Program-made: the position numbers and the translations under genes
The notes under the pieces: generated by a model
What the model was told of the DNA's origin: nothing
The model's input: only the letters and a program-made list of their open reading frames with translations
The model's database searches: none
In this document: piece by piece, positions 17,424-25,875 of the stretch
Layout: the number at the start of each line of letters is the position of its first letter
Position numbering within the stretch: the stretch's first letter is position 1
Assembly (NCBI GenBank): GCA_051859825.1
Contig: JBHYFA010000022.1
Coordinates: forward strand, 1-36,934
DNA: 36,934 nt
Direction of reading: 5' to 3'
DNA from: CSBr16-58 sp051859825
Lineage (GTDB): Bacteria; Bacteroidota; Bacteroidia; Flavobacteriales; Schleiferiaceae

Positions 17424-20400
17424 ATGCAAAAACGCTCACAACGCCGCAGAATCATTCGAGTTCTAGGCTTTAGCTTTCTAGGACTTATCCTCGCATTCGG
17501 CGGGGTATTGACCTATATTTTAGCGAATCAAGACCGTTTTGCAGAAAAAGCATTAAGAGGGGTAAACGAGAGTTTCGGTGGCCAAATGGTTATCGAAAAA
17601 ACCAAAGTCAGTCTATTTGCCAATTTCCCCTATATCTCCATCGACTTAAAAAATGCCCGCTACTACGATAATAAAGAACGGAGCGGAACACCCCTATACA
17701 AAATCGACGACCTCTATGTAGGCTTTGATCTTTTTTACTTGATGCGGGGGAAGTTTGAAGTGAAGAAAATTCGATTGCAAGGTGGTTTTGTAAATCTCGA
17801 ACGCGATACCGGCGGAGTAATAAACCTCTTAGCATCAAAAAATTTACTCGAAGAAGCCACCGACACAACCGCCGGAGGTGAATGGAATCTCAGTCTGCCA
17901 TCTTGTCGATTCGACAATGTTTTTTTGGTATTCAAAGACCACAAAACTTACCGTGAATACGATCTCAATTTAGAACTCCTTTATTTGAAGTTTCGCGGCG
18001 ACAACAATCACTTGTTCATTGATGTAGAAAGCGATATGGTTTTTGACCTGTTGGAAAAGGGAGACACCACCTTTTTTCACAACAAAAAACTCCATCTAAG
18101 CTGGGAAATGGATTATGATTTAGCTGCGGAAAAAATTCATCTCTTCCCAAGTAAATTGGGAATTGGAGGAGCTTCATTCAATGTTGAAGGCAGCATAGAT
18201 TTCACCAATGAAACCTACCTAGACATTAAGGTTAAGGGCGATAAACCCGATTTAGCATTGTTCACGGCCTTTGCTCCACCAGAAATTGAAGAAGTACTCA
18301 ATATATATCAAAATGCTGGTCGTATTTACTTCGATGGACTCATTCAGGGGCGAGCCGCCAACGGAAGACGACCGCGAATCACGGTGGATTTTGGCTGCGA
18401 AAACGTATTCTTTCGCAACAAAGAAATCAATCGAAAAATTGAGGGTTTGCAATTTCAAGGTCATTACACCAATGGAGAAGACCGCTCCCTGGAAACGTCG
18501 ATGTTAGAACTAAGAAACTTTCAGGCTTTCCCGGAGGAAGGAGAGTTTAAAGGGAGTGTTTTTGTGCGAAACTTTAAAGACCCCTTTGTAAAAATCAACC
18601 TCCACGCCGACCTCGATTTGGAATTTATTGGACAGTTTTTCCGCATCGAAGGACTTAGGCAAATTCGGGGTAAAGTGCTGCTCGACATGGATCTGGATGA
18701 GTTGGTTGATTTAGAACTAGGCGGAGAAAACCTCGCCCAACTCAAACAAGGAGTTGACTCCGAATTACGCATTAAAGACCTCGAATTCAGCATTCCCAAT
18801 TACCCTCATCGCATCAAAAATGTCAATGGGTATGCGAGTATGAGAAAAGGGAGATTTGCTTTAGAAAACCTCAGCTTCAATCTCGACGAATCAAATTATC
18901 AATTCAAGGGTAGCATAAGCGATTTACCAGCCATTCTTCATCGATTGGATGTTCCCGTGGAGCTTGCACTTTCTTCAAATATCGAGAAGATGAACCTGGC
19001 AAGACTCATTCCCGATGCAGATTCTAGCACGACCGAAATCATCGAGAATTTTTCTATAAAGCTAAGTGGCAAATCACGTGCGAAAGAACTCTTTGAATTT
19101 GAACATTTGCCCCGAGGCAGCTATCAGATTGATCATTTCTTCGCCAAACTCAACCATTTCCCGCACGCCCTACACGATTTTGGAGCGCAAATCGAAATAG
19201 CGGAAAACGAAATTTTTATTCGTGATTTTTACGGAGAAATAGACCAAAGTGACTTTCAGTTTTCCGGTACGTTTAACAATTACAAAAAGTGGTTTGCGGA
19301 AAACCCACAAGGCGACTCAGAACTCCATTTCAATCTCCAATCGAAAAAACTTCGTTTCAACGACCTTCTGACTTTCAAGGGAGAAAATTACCTACCCGAA
19401 GATTATCGCGAAGAGCAAGTAGAAAACTTGAATTTCCAAGGACATCTCGATCTGCATTTCCTCGATGGATTTCAATCTGCCGACCTGCACGTGGATAAGT
19501 TTTACGGAAAAATGCAGATTCATCCCCTAAAACTCGAAAGCTTCCGAGGCCGCATTCATTTTGAAGACGAGCACATTAGCATTGAAAATTTTGGCGGAAA
19601 AATGGGTATAAGCGATTTTCGTTTGAGCCTAAACTATTTCATCGGTGAGGATGAGACTAAGCAAAAAACCAAAAACCGCTTGGTGCTCAACAGTAAAATT
19701 CTCGACCTCGATGCGCTCATGGGATACGAAGGTCCCGAGAAAGAGGTTGATCATGAGGAAGCATTTAACCTCTTTGAGGTGCCTTTCACCAATATGGATG
19801 TTGATGTATCAATTGGGCGAATGAACTATCACCGCTACTGGCTGGAAAATTTCCAAACCAAGCTACGCATTCAAGAAAACCACTTTATTCACGTGGATAC
19901 CCTTAGTATGCAATTAGCGGATGGAAGTATGCAAATGAAAGGCTATTTCAATGGTTCAGATCCGGATAAGATTTATTTCTTTAGTGACATCTACGCCAAA
20001 AATCTCGACCTTGATAAACTGATGTTTAAGTTCGACAATTTTGGGCAAGATGAATTAATCAATGAGAATATTCACGGCAAGATTACCGGTACCATAACGA
20101 GTACTTTCCGTATGCACCCCGATTTAACGCCTATTATCGAAGAAAGCGAAGCACACATGGAATTGATGATTACCGAAGGAAGCATCGTGAAATTTGCGCC
20201 AATGCTAGCCATGGCAGATTATTTCAAGGATAAAAACCTCAACATCGTACGCTTTGACACTTTGCAGAATGTGATGGATTTGAAGAATGGCAGTTTGAGT
20301 TTTCCCAATATGACCATCAATTCATCCCTTGGTTTTATGCAAATTGCCGGCACACAAAACGTGGATATGAGCATGGAGTATTTCGTGCGTATTCCTCTCA

Positions 20401-20582
20401 AAATGGTTACACAAGTTGGCTTTGGCGCATTATTCGGAGGCAAAAAAGCCAATGAAACCGATCCCGAGCAGCTGGACGAAATTGCGAAGATGGATCCCAA
20501 TAGTCGTACGCGATTCCTTAATCTGCGAATATCGGGCAACCCTGATGATGTGAAGATTGGAGTAGGGAAACAGAAAGATTAG
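17424..20582 (+). CDS. AsmA-like (AsmA/TamB superfamily) envelope protein
   Basis: This 1052-residue protein starts with a basic stretch (QKRSQRRR) and one membrane helix (about residues 10-32). A long beta-rich region with many alternating short strands follows, as expected for the AsmA/TamB repeat groove. The N-terminal part (YISIDLKNARYYD...) and the C-terminal part, with LKNGSLSFPNMTINSSLG, fit AsmA family ends. Related proteins are anchored in the inner membrane and are thought to help move or balance phospholipids toward the outer membrane. That role is known for the superfamily and inferred here. The start is ATG 17424, 12 bases after nhaD. The 3' end converges on the dehydratase gene with only 15 bases between. 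Confidence 0.85.
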   Translation: MQKRSQRRRIIRVLGFSFLGLILAFGGVLTYILANQDRFAEKALRGVNESFGGQMVIEKTKVSLFANFPYISIDLKNARYYDNKERSGTPLYKIDDLYVGFDLFYLMRGKFEVKKIRLQGGFVNLERDTGGVINLLASKNLLEEATDTTAGGEWNLSLPSCRFDNVFLVFKDHKTYREYDLNLELLYLKFRGDNNHLFIDVESDMVFDLLEKGDTTFFHNKKLHLSWEMDYDLAAEKIHLFPSKLGIGGASFNVEGSIDFTNETYLDIKVKGDKPDLALFTAFAPPEIEEVLNIYQNAGRIYFDGLIQGRAANGRRPRITVDFGCENVFFRNKEINRKIEGLQFQGHYTNGEDRSLETSMLELRNFQAFPEEGEFKGSVFVRNFKDPFVKINLHADLDLEFIGQFFRIEGLRQIRGKVLLDMDLDELVDLELGGENLAQLKQGVDSELRIKDLEFSIPNYPHRIKNVNGYASMRKGRFALENLSFNLDESNYQFKGSISDLPAILHRLDVPVELALSSNIEKMNLARLIPDADSSTTEIIENFSIKLSGKSRAKELFEFEHLPRGSYQIDHFFAKLNHFPHALHDFGAQIEIAENEIFIRDFYGEIDQSDFQFSGTFNNYKKWFAENPQGDSELHFNLQSKKLRFNDLLTFKGENYLPEDYREEQVENLNFQGHLDLHFLDGFQSADLHVDKFYGKMQIHPLKLESFRGRIHFEDEHISIENFGGKMGISDFRLSLNYFIGEDETKQKTKNRLVLNSKILDLDALMGYEGPEKEVDHEEAFNLFEVPFTNMDVDVSIGRMNYHRYWLENFQTKLRIQENHFIHVDTLSMQLADGSMQMKGYFNGSDPDKIYFFSDIYAKNLDLDKLMFKFDNFGQDELINENIHGKITGTITSTFRMHPDLTPIIEESEAHMELMITEGSIVKFAPMLAMADYFKDKNLNIVRFDTLQNVMDLKNGSLSFPNMTINSSLGFMQIAGTQNVDMSMEYFVRIPLKMVTQVGFGALFGGKKANETDPEQLDEIAKMDPNSRTRFLNLRISGNPDDVKIGVGKQKD

Positions 20583-20597
20583 CGTTCATACAAAAAG

Positions 20598-21503
20598 TCA
20601 GACATTTCTAGATAGAGAAAAGCTTGGTAAGACATCCATGTCAACATTCCCACCAGTAATAATTATCCCAACACATTTATCTTGAAAAAGATGACGGTAT
20701 CGCTTTAAAACGGCGATAGGCACGGCGCAGCTGGGCTCAATGATTAATTTTAAATGATGAATTGCGTAGGCCCAAGCTTCTACGATTTCGTCTTCGCTTA
20801 CGGTAAGTATTCCACTGGCTTTCTCCTTTATGATGGGAAAAGTGAGGTTGCCAAGACCGGTACGCAGTCCGTCGGCAATGGTTTGCGGATTACCGGGATC
20901 TTCAATTTTCCCTGAAAGAAAACTGCGGTACGCATCATCGGCGGCCTCGGGTTCGCAGCCATAGACGTTTACACGCGTATTTTCACAAGCTAGTAAAGTT
21001 CCACTAAGCAAACCTCCACCCCCCACCGGGGAAAGGATCAGGTCGATATTAGGGTTTTGTTGAAGCATCTCACGTGCACAAGTGCTCTGACCTTCAATGA
21101 TATCGAGGTGATTATATGGAGGAATAAAGTGGTAGCCATTTTTTTCAATGATATCCTGCATGGCTTTTTCCCGCGACTTAATCCCAGGTGCACAAAAGTG
21201 TATTTCCGCGCCTTGATTACGTATAGCGGCGATTTTAACTTTAGGCGCATTTTCGGGGACAACCACGATACAGGGAATACCTTTTTGCTTGGCCGCCCAC
21301 GCAAGAGCTTGTCCATGGTTACCAGAACTATGCGTAATAACCCCGGAAGTATTAGAAGGCAATTTTCCTACGGCATTTGCTGCTCCCCTAGCTTTAAAGG
21401 AATGCGTGATTTGCATGTTTTCACATTTCAACCATACTTCTTTAACGCCATGTGCACTGAGGGAAGGAGAGTGAATGAGAGGGGTGGTGATGGGGTGAAG
21501 CAT
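20598..21503 (-). CDS. PLP-dependent threonine dehydratase / serine racemase-like enzyme
   Basis: This 301-residue fold-type II PLP enzyme carries the Schiff-base lysine in SFK37ARGA, the asparagine loop SSGNHGQA and the phosphate-binding tetraglycine SPVGGGGLLSG. Such enzymes deaminate threonine or serine, or racemise serine. There is no C-terminal ACT regulatory domain, so it resembles the catabolic/racemase type rather than biosynthetic IlvA. It is slightly short at the N-terminus: relatives usually have 15-20 residues before the HxTP-like segment, whereas here it begins LHPITTPLIHSP. Upstream in frame there is an immediate TAA from the heptamer repeat, so no longer start is available. Confidence 0.88.
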   Translation of the reverse strand: MLHPITTPLIHSPSLSAHGVKEVWLKCENMQITHSFKARGAANAVGKLPSNTSGVITHSSGNHGQALAWAAKQKGIPCIVVVPENAPKVKIAAIRNQGAEIHFCAPGIKSREKAMQDIIEKNGYHFIPPYNHLDIIEGQSTCAREMLQQNPNIDLILSPVGGGGLLSGTLLACENTRVNVYGCEPEAADDAYRSFLSGKIEDPGNPQTIADGLRTGLGNLTFPIIKEKASGILTVSEDEIVEAWAYAIHHLKLIIEPSCAVPIAVLKRYRHLFQDKCVGIIITGGNVDMDVLPSFSLSRNV

Positions 21504-21506
21504 GAT

Positions 21507-21569
21507 GGGTTATGGGTTATGAGTTATGGGTTATGGGTTATGGGTTATGGGTTATGGGTTATGGGTTAT
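21507..21569 (+). repeat. Tandem heptamer repeat GGGTTAT x9 (G-quadruplex capable)
   Basis: Nine exact-phase copies of a 7-base unit are present; eight are GGGTTAT and the third (21521-21527) is GAGTTAT. The repeat begins 3 bases from the dehydratase start codon and lies between the divergent dehydratase and secreted-protein genes. The + strand has up to six consecutive GGG tracts separated by 4-base TTAT loops, which meets the usual G3 quadruplex pattern. Confidence 0.95.
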
Positions 21570-21571
21570 TG

Positions 21572-21579
21572 CAAAAATA
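21572..21579 (-). promoter_or_regulatory. Candidate -7 box of the dehydratase gene
   Basis: On the - strand the sequence reads TATTTTTG, an exact TAnnTTTG match directly against the heptamer repeat. Transcription would begin inside the repeat, giving a leader made almost entirely of the C-rich repeat strand. No clear TTG -33 element is seen at the right distance, so the call is tentative. Confidence 0.35.
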
Positions 21580-21605
21580 TAACATCATTATCCGTTATTA
21601 TTCTT

Positions 21606-21613
21606 GAACTTTG
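21606..21613 (+). promoter_or_regulatory. Candidate -7 box of the secreted repeat-protein gene
   Basis: GAACTTTG differs from TAnnTTTG at one fixed position and lies about 20 bases before ATG 21634, a typical distance for Bacteroidota. The -33 element is not clear. Confidence 0.3.
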
Positions 21614-21633
21614 CAAAAAATTTCGGGCACACA

Positions 21634-23523
21634 ATGAAATTCTTGAATCTTCTACTTGCACTATTTTTTACTTTCTTTTTTTTTGAATTACCAGCGCAAA
21701 ATCTTGATTACCTAGGCCATATTCATTTAGGCGATGGCGCTGGTCTCAATGATGAAGCGTATATCATTAGACCGTACAATAACGGCGACATCTTAACTTC
21801 GGGTCGCTTTCGAGGACTTATTGATTTTGATCTCGACAGCAATAATGCTGTTTTACTCACTCAGCCAAATGTGCATGGCGGATCGTATATTGCTCGATAC
21901 GGAAAGAGCGGGCAGCTGCGATGGGTTAAATCAATTACTGGAACCTCATCAGCACAAATCCGCGATATCGTGATGGACAATGACGAAAACATGTACATTA
22001 CAGGCGGGTTTACAGCTTCAATGAGTTTTCCGCAAGATAATAATCCACAAACCTTTACCGGATTTTCTCCCAACAACAGCAACGGATTTGTGGCCAAGTT
22101 AGATACAGCGGGTAACCTTATTTGGATACGATTCTTTATGGGAAACTCTGTTGATACGGGAGTGAAAGTTCGCATTAATAATCAAAATCAAGTCATCGTA
22201 CTCGGGCACGTTAGCCAAACGGTGGTGTTTGATTCATTGGTTCCAAATTCTACTGTAGTAAGCGCCGGATCGGCAGATATTTTTATCGCAGCCTACTCCG
22301 CTTCCAATGGTCAATTCTTATGGGTAAATGCAATTCCTGGCCTTGGCATTGATAATTCTCGGGGAATGGAATTGGATAGTCAAGACAATATTTACATCAG
22401 TGGTGACTTCACCGCAACGATTGTTTTTCCAACTGTTCCCACAACCCCCACTCCAACAACCGGTGGAAATGATGTATTTGTGGCCAAGGCTTCCCCTACT
22501 GGCGATTTTCTCTGGGGAAGAAAAATTGGTGGAACTTCTACGGATTTGGGTTCTGACCTCAAGCTCTCGGGTGATACGATGGTATTTGTGAACGGTACCT
22601 ACCGCTTTAACATACAATTCGATCATGGCGGAAGCACACCGTCGTTTACCACTCCAAACTCCAATGTGGATGTCTTTATGGCGGCCTATGACTCCTCAGG
22701 AAGTTATCTCTGGAACGTGCGTGCAGGTAGCTCAGGAGCAGATATCGCCAGTGATATGATGGTGGACGATTCGGCGAGGGTATGGCTCAGTGGTAGATTG
22801 ATAAATACCGGTGATTTAGACCCCGGTGCAGGAACAGCAATGATTGGCAATAACACCTCAGGGAATCCATTTGCTGCTGCATACTCTTTGCAAAATGGAA
22901 GCTTTTCACGATTAATTGCACCCAGTGCCAGTCAATTTGCCACAACGAAAACGGTAATCTTATCTCCTCAAGGCGATATTTGGACCGGCGGCTGGTTTCG
23001 GGATTCTATCACTTTTGATACCATTAGCGGGTTTAGTCTGTATTCACGGGCAGAAAACATTCTAACCTCCTACTGGGCGAGATACAGCAGTGGGTTCGAT
23101 ACTGCTTGGACAACAATCAGTCGAGGTGGCGGCGGCAACGATGAAGCCCGAAGAGTGCGTCACGACCAGTGGGGAAATCTTTATGTTTGTGGACGATTTA
23201 GTGGAAGGGTAGATTTCAATCCTAAAGGGGCACAATTCTTCATGAATGCCTTTGATGAAACCGACGCATTTGTTGCTTCCTATAATCCTGATGGTATACT
23301 ACGCTGGGCACATCGCTTCGGCGGCACAGGTGAGGACGAAGCCACTGCTCTGGCCGTTGATCACGAAGGCAATGTGCTGGTGGGAGGACAGTTCCACAAC
23401 GACATCGTTTTACCTACCGGATCGGGATTCGACACCATTACTGCCGTACCCACGGGCGTTTTCAATAGGACGGATATTTTCAAATTAAAACTTGACCGCG
23501 CCGGGAACGTGAATTTTGGCTAA
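21634..23523 (+). CDS. Secreted beta-propeller-like repeat protein, N-terminal part (ends at in-frame stop)
   Basis: This is the first 629 codons of what looks like one 1407-codon gene running to 25857. ATG 21634 gives a signal peptide: KF, a hydrophobic core LLLALFFTFFFF, and a likely cleavage near LPAQN. The mature part is built of ~50-residue SBBP-like repeats with recurring motifs: GxxxW....GG, a D-NxYI-GxF step, then FVAKx. Examples are LWGRKIGG, LRWAHRFGG and VFVAKASPTGD. These are typical of large surface or secreted Bacteroidota proteins predicted to form beta-propellers. The TAA at 23521 falls exactly at the position after W in one of these motifs, and the repeats resume immediately in the same frame. 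The ligand or role is unknown. Confidence 0.75.
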   Translation: MKFLNLLLALFFTFFFFELPAQNLDYLGHIHLGDGAGLNDEAYIIRPYNNGDILTSGRFRGLIDFDLDSNNAVLLTQPNVHGGSYIARYGKSGQLRWVKSITGTSSAQIRDIVMDNDENMYITGGFTASMSFPQDNNPQTFTGFSPNNSNGFVAKLDTAGNLIWIRFFMGNSVDTGVKVRINNQNQVIVLGHVSQTVVFDSLVPNSTVVSAGSADIFIAAYSASNGQFLWVNAIPGLGIDNSRGMELDSQDNIYISGDFTATIVFPTVPTTPTPTTGGNDVFVAKASPTGDFLWGRKIGGTSTDLGSDLKLSGDTMVFVNGTYRFNIQFDHGGSTPSFTTPNSNVDVFMAAYDSSGSYLWNVRAGSSGADIASDMMVDDSARVWLSGRLINTGDLDPGAGTAMIGNNTSGNPFAAAYSLQNGSFSRLIAPSASQFATTKTVILSPQGDIWTGGWFRDSITFDTISGFSLYSRAENILTSYWARYSSGFDTAWTTISRGGGGNDEARRVRHDQWGNLYVCGRFSGRVDFNPKGAQFFMNAFDETDAFVASYNPDGILRWAHRFGGTGEDEATALAVDHEGNVLVGGQFHNDIVLPTGSGFDTITAVPTGVFNRTDIFKLKLDRAGNVNFG

Positions 23524-23541
23524 AGAATTGGTGGAACCAAT

Positions 23542-25857
23542 GTGGATATGATCAACGATATTGAGTTTTACCCTAATGGTGACTATTTGATTGGCGGGAA
23601 TTTCACTGCGGGGATGGATTTTGATCCGGCATTGGTGGGAAATGGTACATTTACAGGAAATAACAGCGTGGGATATTTTGCTAAATACTCGGCTAGTGGT
23701 CAATATCTGTGGCATAAGCTCATCAACGGCCCAAGTAATCAATACGTACAAGCCATGTCTTTAGACGATTCATTGAATATTATTGTGACTGGGGCACATC
23801 GAGGAAACACCAATTTTGATTTGCCTAACACCTTTAATCTTGCCAGTATTAATAATTCTGATGATGTATTTATAGCCAAATACGATTCGCTGGCAAATCT
23901 GAAATGGGTAAAAGGTTTTGGACTCACCCCTTTCACTAGCGGAAGAGGCGTGGCGGTTGATGAAAATGGAAATATCTATTTCACCGGTGAATTTTCCGGC
24001 ACCACCGAATTCAACCAAGGGGGAACGCCTATGCCGCAAACCAGCAATGGTGGCTTAGATGTATTTGTGGCCAGTTTGAATAGAAACGGCGATTATAGAT
24101 GGATTGTGCCTTTTGGCGGCCCCCAAGACGACCGACCTCGCGACTTACAACGGGTAGGCAATAGAGTGTTTACCGTGGGTGACTTTTTCCAGACGGTGGA
24201 CTTTGGCGGTGCAAACGATACCAATATCCGCGAAAGCAGAGGTTCAAACGACGTTTTTGTTCATATTCTTGACACCAATGGAAACTATGTCAATGCTATA
24301 AGCTACGGAGGGATAGGACAAGATTTTGGCAGAACCTTAAGCCACTTCCAAGGCAATACTTTCGTGGGCGGCCAAGTGGGGCGAAATGTCAACCTGAGCC
24401 CCACAAACTTCCCCATTATAATCCCAGAATTTGGAGCGCTTGATGGGATGATTGTCCAATTTGGCACAGCCGGACCGTGCCCGCCGGAATTCGATACCAT
24501 CATAATCACCGAATGTGGCAGTTTCACTTGGAACAACGAAACCTTCACAGAAACCGGGATCTACACCCGACAGTTATTTACTGTAAATGGATGTGATTCA
24601 ACGGTATTCTTAGACATCACCATTTTACCAACCTACGATAGTCTGATTGGTGTATCAACCTGTGAAGCCGGTTTTTCTTGGATGGGTCAGACGCTAAGTG
24701 CTTCAGGAATGTACATCGATACGCTCACAACATTAAGCGGATGTGACTCCATCATCCGGCTTGATTTGGAATTACTTCCCCCAAGCTTTGACACCGTCAA
24801 CCATACAGCTTGCGAGGAATATACATGGGCATTAAACAATCAAACTTACTCTCAATCAGGCTTTTATTCTGATACTTTGGTAAATGCTAATGGCTGTGAC
24901 TCCATTGTAACATTACATCTAAGCATTCTTCACGCTTCAAGTGGAAGTGTTAGCATTACAGCTTGTGAGGAATATACATGGTCGGTAAACAACCAAATCT
25001 ACACTCAATCCGGGACTTATATCGACACCCTGCAAAACGCAAATGGCTGTGATTCCATCATTACTTTGAATCTAACAATCAATCAACCAACGAGCAGCAG
25101 TGTAAATATTTCGGCTTGTGAAGAATATACTTGGCCGGTAAACAACCAAACCTATACTCAATCAGGCACATATATCGACACCTTGCAAAACGCAAATGGC
25201 TGTGACTCCATCGTTACTTTGAATCTAACGATCAACCAACCAACGAGTAGCAGTGTAAATGTTTCGGCTTGTGAAGAATATACTTGGCCGGTAAACAACC
25301 AAACCTACACTCAATCCGGGACATATATAGACACCTTGCAAAACGCAAACACTTGTGACTCCATTGTTTCATTAAACCTGAGCATCAATACTGTGGATAT
25401 TTCGGTTGCTGATTCCGTACTTTCCCTCACCGCCTTAGCAACCGGCGCCTCATTTCAGTGGCTAGATTGTCAGGATAACTTTAGCCCCATCCCTGGAGCT
25501 AATTCTGCTATATTTACTCCCACTGTAAATGGCGAATACGCCGTAGAAATTACGCAAAATAATTGTGTTGACACCTCCGCGTGCTATGTGATAAACCAAA
25601 TTGGTGTTTCCACTTTCAATCAATTAGATATACGCATCTTTCCTAATCCAAACACCGGACAATTTACCATCGACTTAGGTAGAATATACCCCGAATATAT
25701 CATTCGTATTAGTGATGCTAAGGGGGGTATTATCCGATTCTTTAGTGGAGAAAACAGCCAATTTATCACTCAACAGCTTGAAGTTGCATCGGGAGTGTAC
25801 ATGGTAGAAATTCGAATAGGTTCCGAGCGAAAAATGATGCGTCTGGTAATTCTATAA
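23542..25857 (+). CDS. Secreted repeat protein, C-terminal part with T9SS sorting domain
   Basis: This continues in the same frame as the preceding segment and has no signal peptide of its own, so I read it as the second part of a broken gene; the nominal GTG 23542 or ATG 23548 starts are probably not used. More propeller-like repeats run to about 24480 (VKGFGL, RWIVPFGG, DVFVASL). Six ~50-residue repeats with paired cysteines (CEEYTW...NGCDSI) span 24511-25392, and a short Ig-like linker follows. The last ~80 residues are a type A T9SS C-terminal sorting domain: IRIFPNPNTGQFTIDL, then a VYMVEIR strand and a basic, hydrophobic end MMRLVIL. The intact protein would be exported by Sec, then T9SS, and attached to or released from the cell surface. 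Confidence 0.75.
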   Translation: MDMINDIEFYPNGDYLIGGNFTAGMDFDPALVGNGTFTGNNSVGYFAKYSASGQYLWHKLINGPSNQYVQAMSLDDSLNIIVTGAHRGNTNFDLPNTFNLASINNSDDVFIAKYDSLANLKWVKGFGLTPFTSGRGVAVDENGNIYFTGEFSGTTEFNQGGTPMPQTSNGGLDVFVASLNRNGDYRWIVPFGGPQDDRPRDLQRVGNRVFTVGDFFQTVDFGGANDTNIRESRGSNDVFVHILDTNGNYVNAISYGGIGQDFGRTLSHFQGNTFVGGQVGRNVNLSPTNFPIIIPEFGALDGMIVQFGTAGPCPPEFDTIIITECGSFTWNNETFTETGIYTRQLFTVNGCDSTVFLDITILPTYDSLIGVSTCEAGFSWMGQTLSASGMYIDTLTTLSGCDSIIRLDLELLPPSFDTVNHTACEEYTWALNNQTYSQSGFYSDTLVNANGCDSIVTLHLSILHASSGSVSITACEEYTWSVNNQIYTQSGTYIDTLQNANGCDSIITLNLTINQPTSSSVNISACEEYTWPVNNQTYTQSGTYIDTLQNANGCDSIVTLNLTINQPTSSSVNVSACEEYTWPVNNQTYTQSGTYIDTLQNANTCDSIVSLNLSINTVDISVADSVLSLTALATGASFQWLDCQDNFSPIPGANSAIFTPTVNGEYAVEITQNNCVDTSACYVINQIGVSTFNQLDIRIFPNPNTGQFTIDLGRIYPEYIIRISDAKGGIIRFFSGENSQFITQQLEVASGVYMVEIRIGSERKMMRLVIL
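24511..25392 (+). repeat. Six tandem in-frame repeats of ~150 bp
   Basis: Units begin near 24511 (49 codons), 24658 (50), 24808 (51), 24961 (51), 25114 (51) and 25267 (about 42, partial). The conserved protein pattern is ACEEYTW, then YTQSGTYIDTL, then NGCDSIVTLNL. The last three units are nearly identical at DNA level with a strict 153-bp period, pointing to recent duplication or homogenisation. The first two have diverged strongly. Confidence 0.9.
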
Positions 25858-25875
25858 ACAAAAATTCATATTAAC

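Noticed and set aside
20600..20625. Third copy of the TGTCTGTCTA element after the AsmA-like gene
   Set aside because: The stretch CAGACATTTCTAGATAG resembles the element end only in short pieces with the wrong order and spacing, and it lies inside the dehydratase coding sequence.
21057..21686. A 209-residue + strand frame through the dehydratase gene and the heptamer repeat
   Set aside because: It is antisense to a well-supported PLP enzyme and owes its length to translated GGGTTAT repeats. It has no family features.
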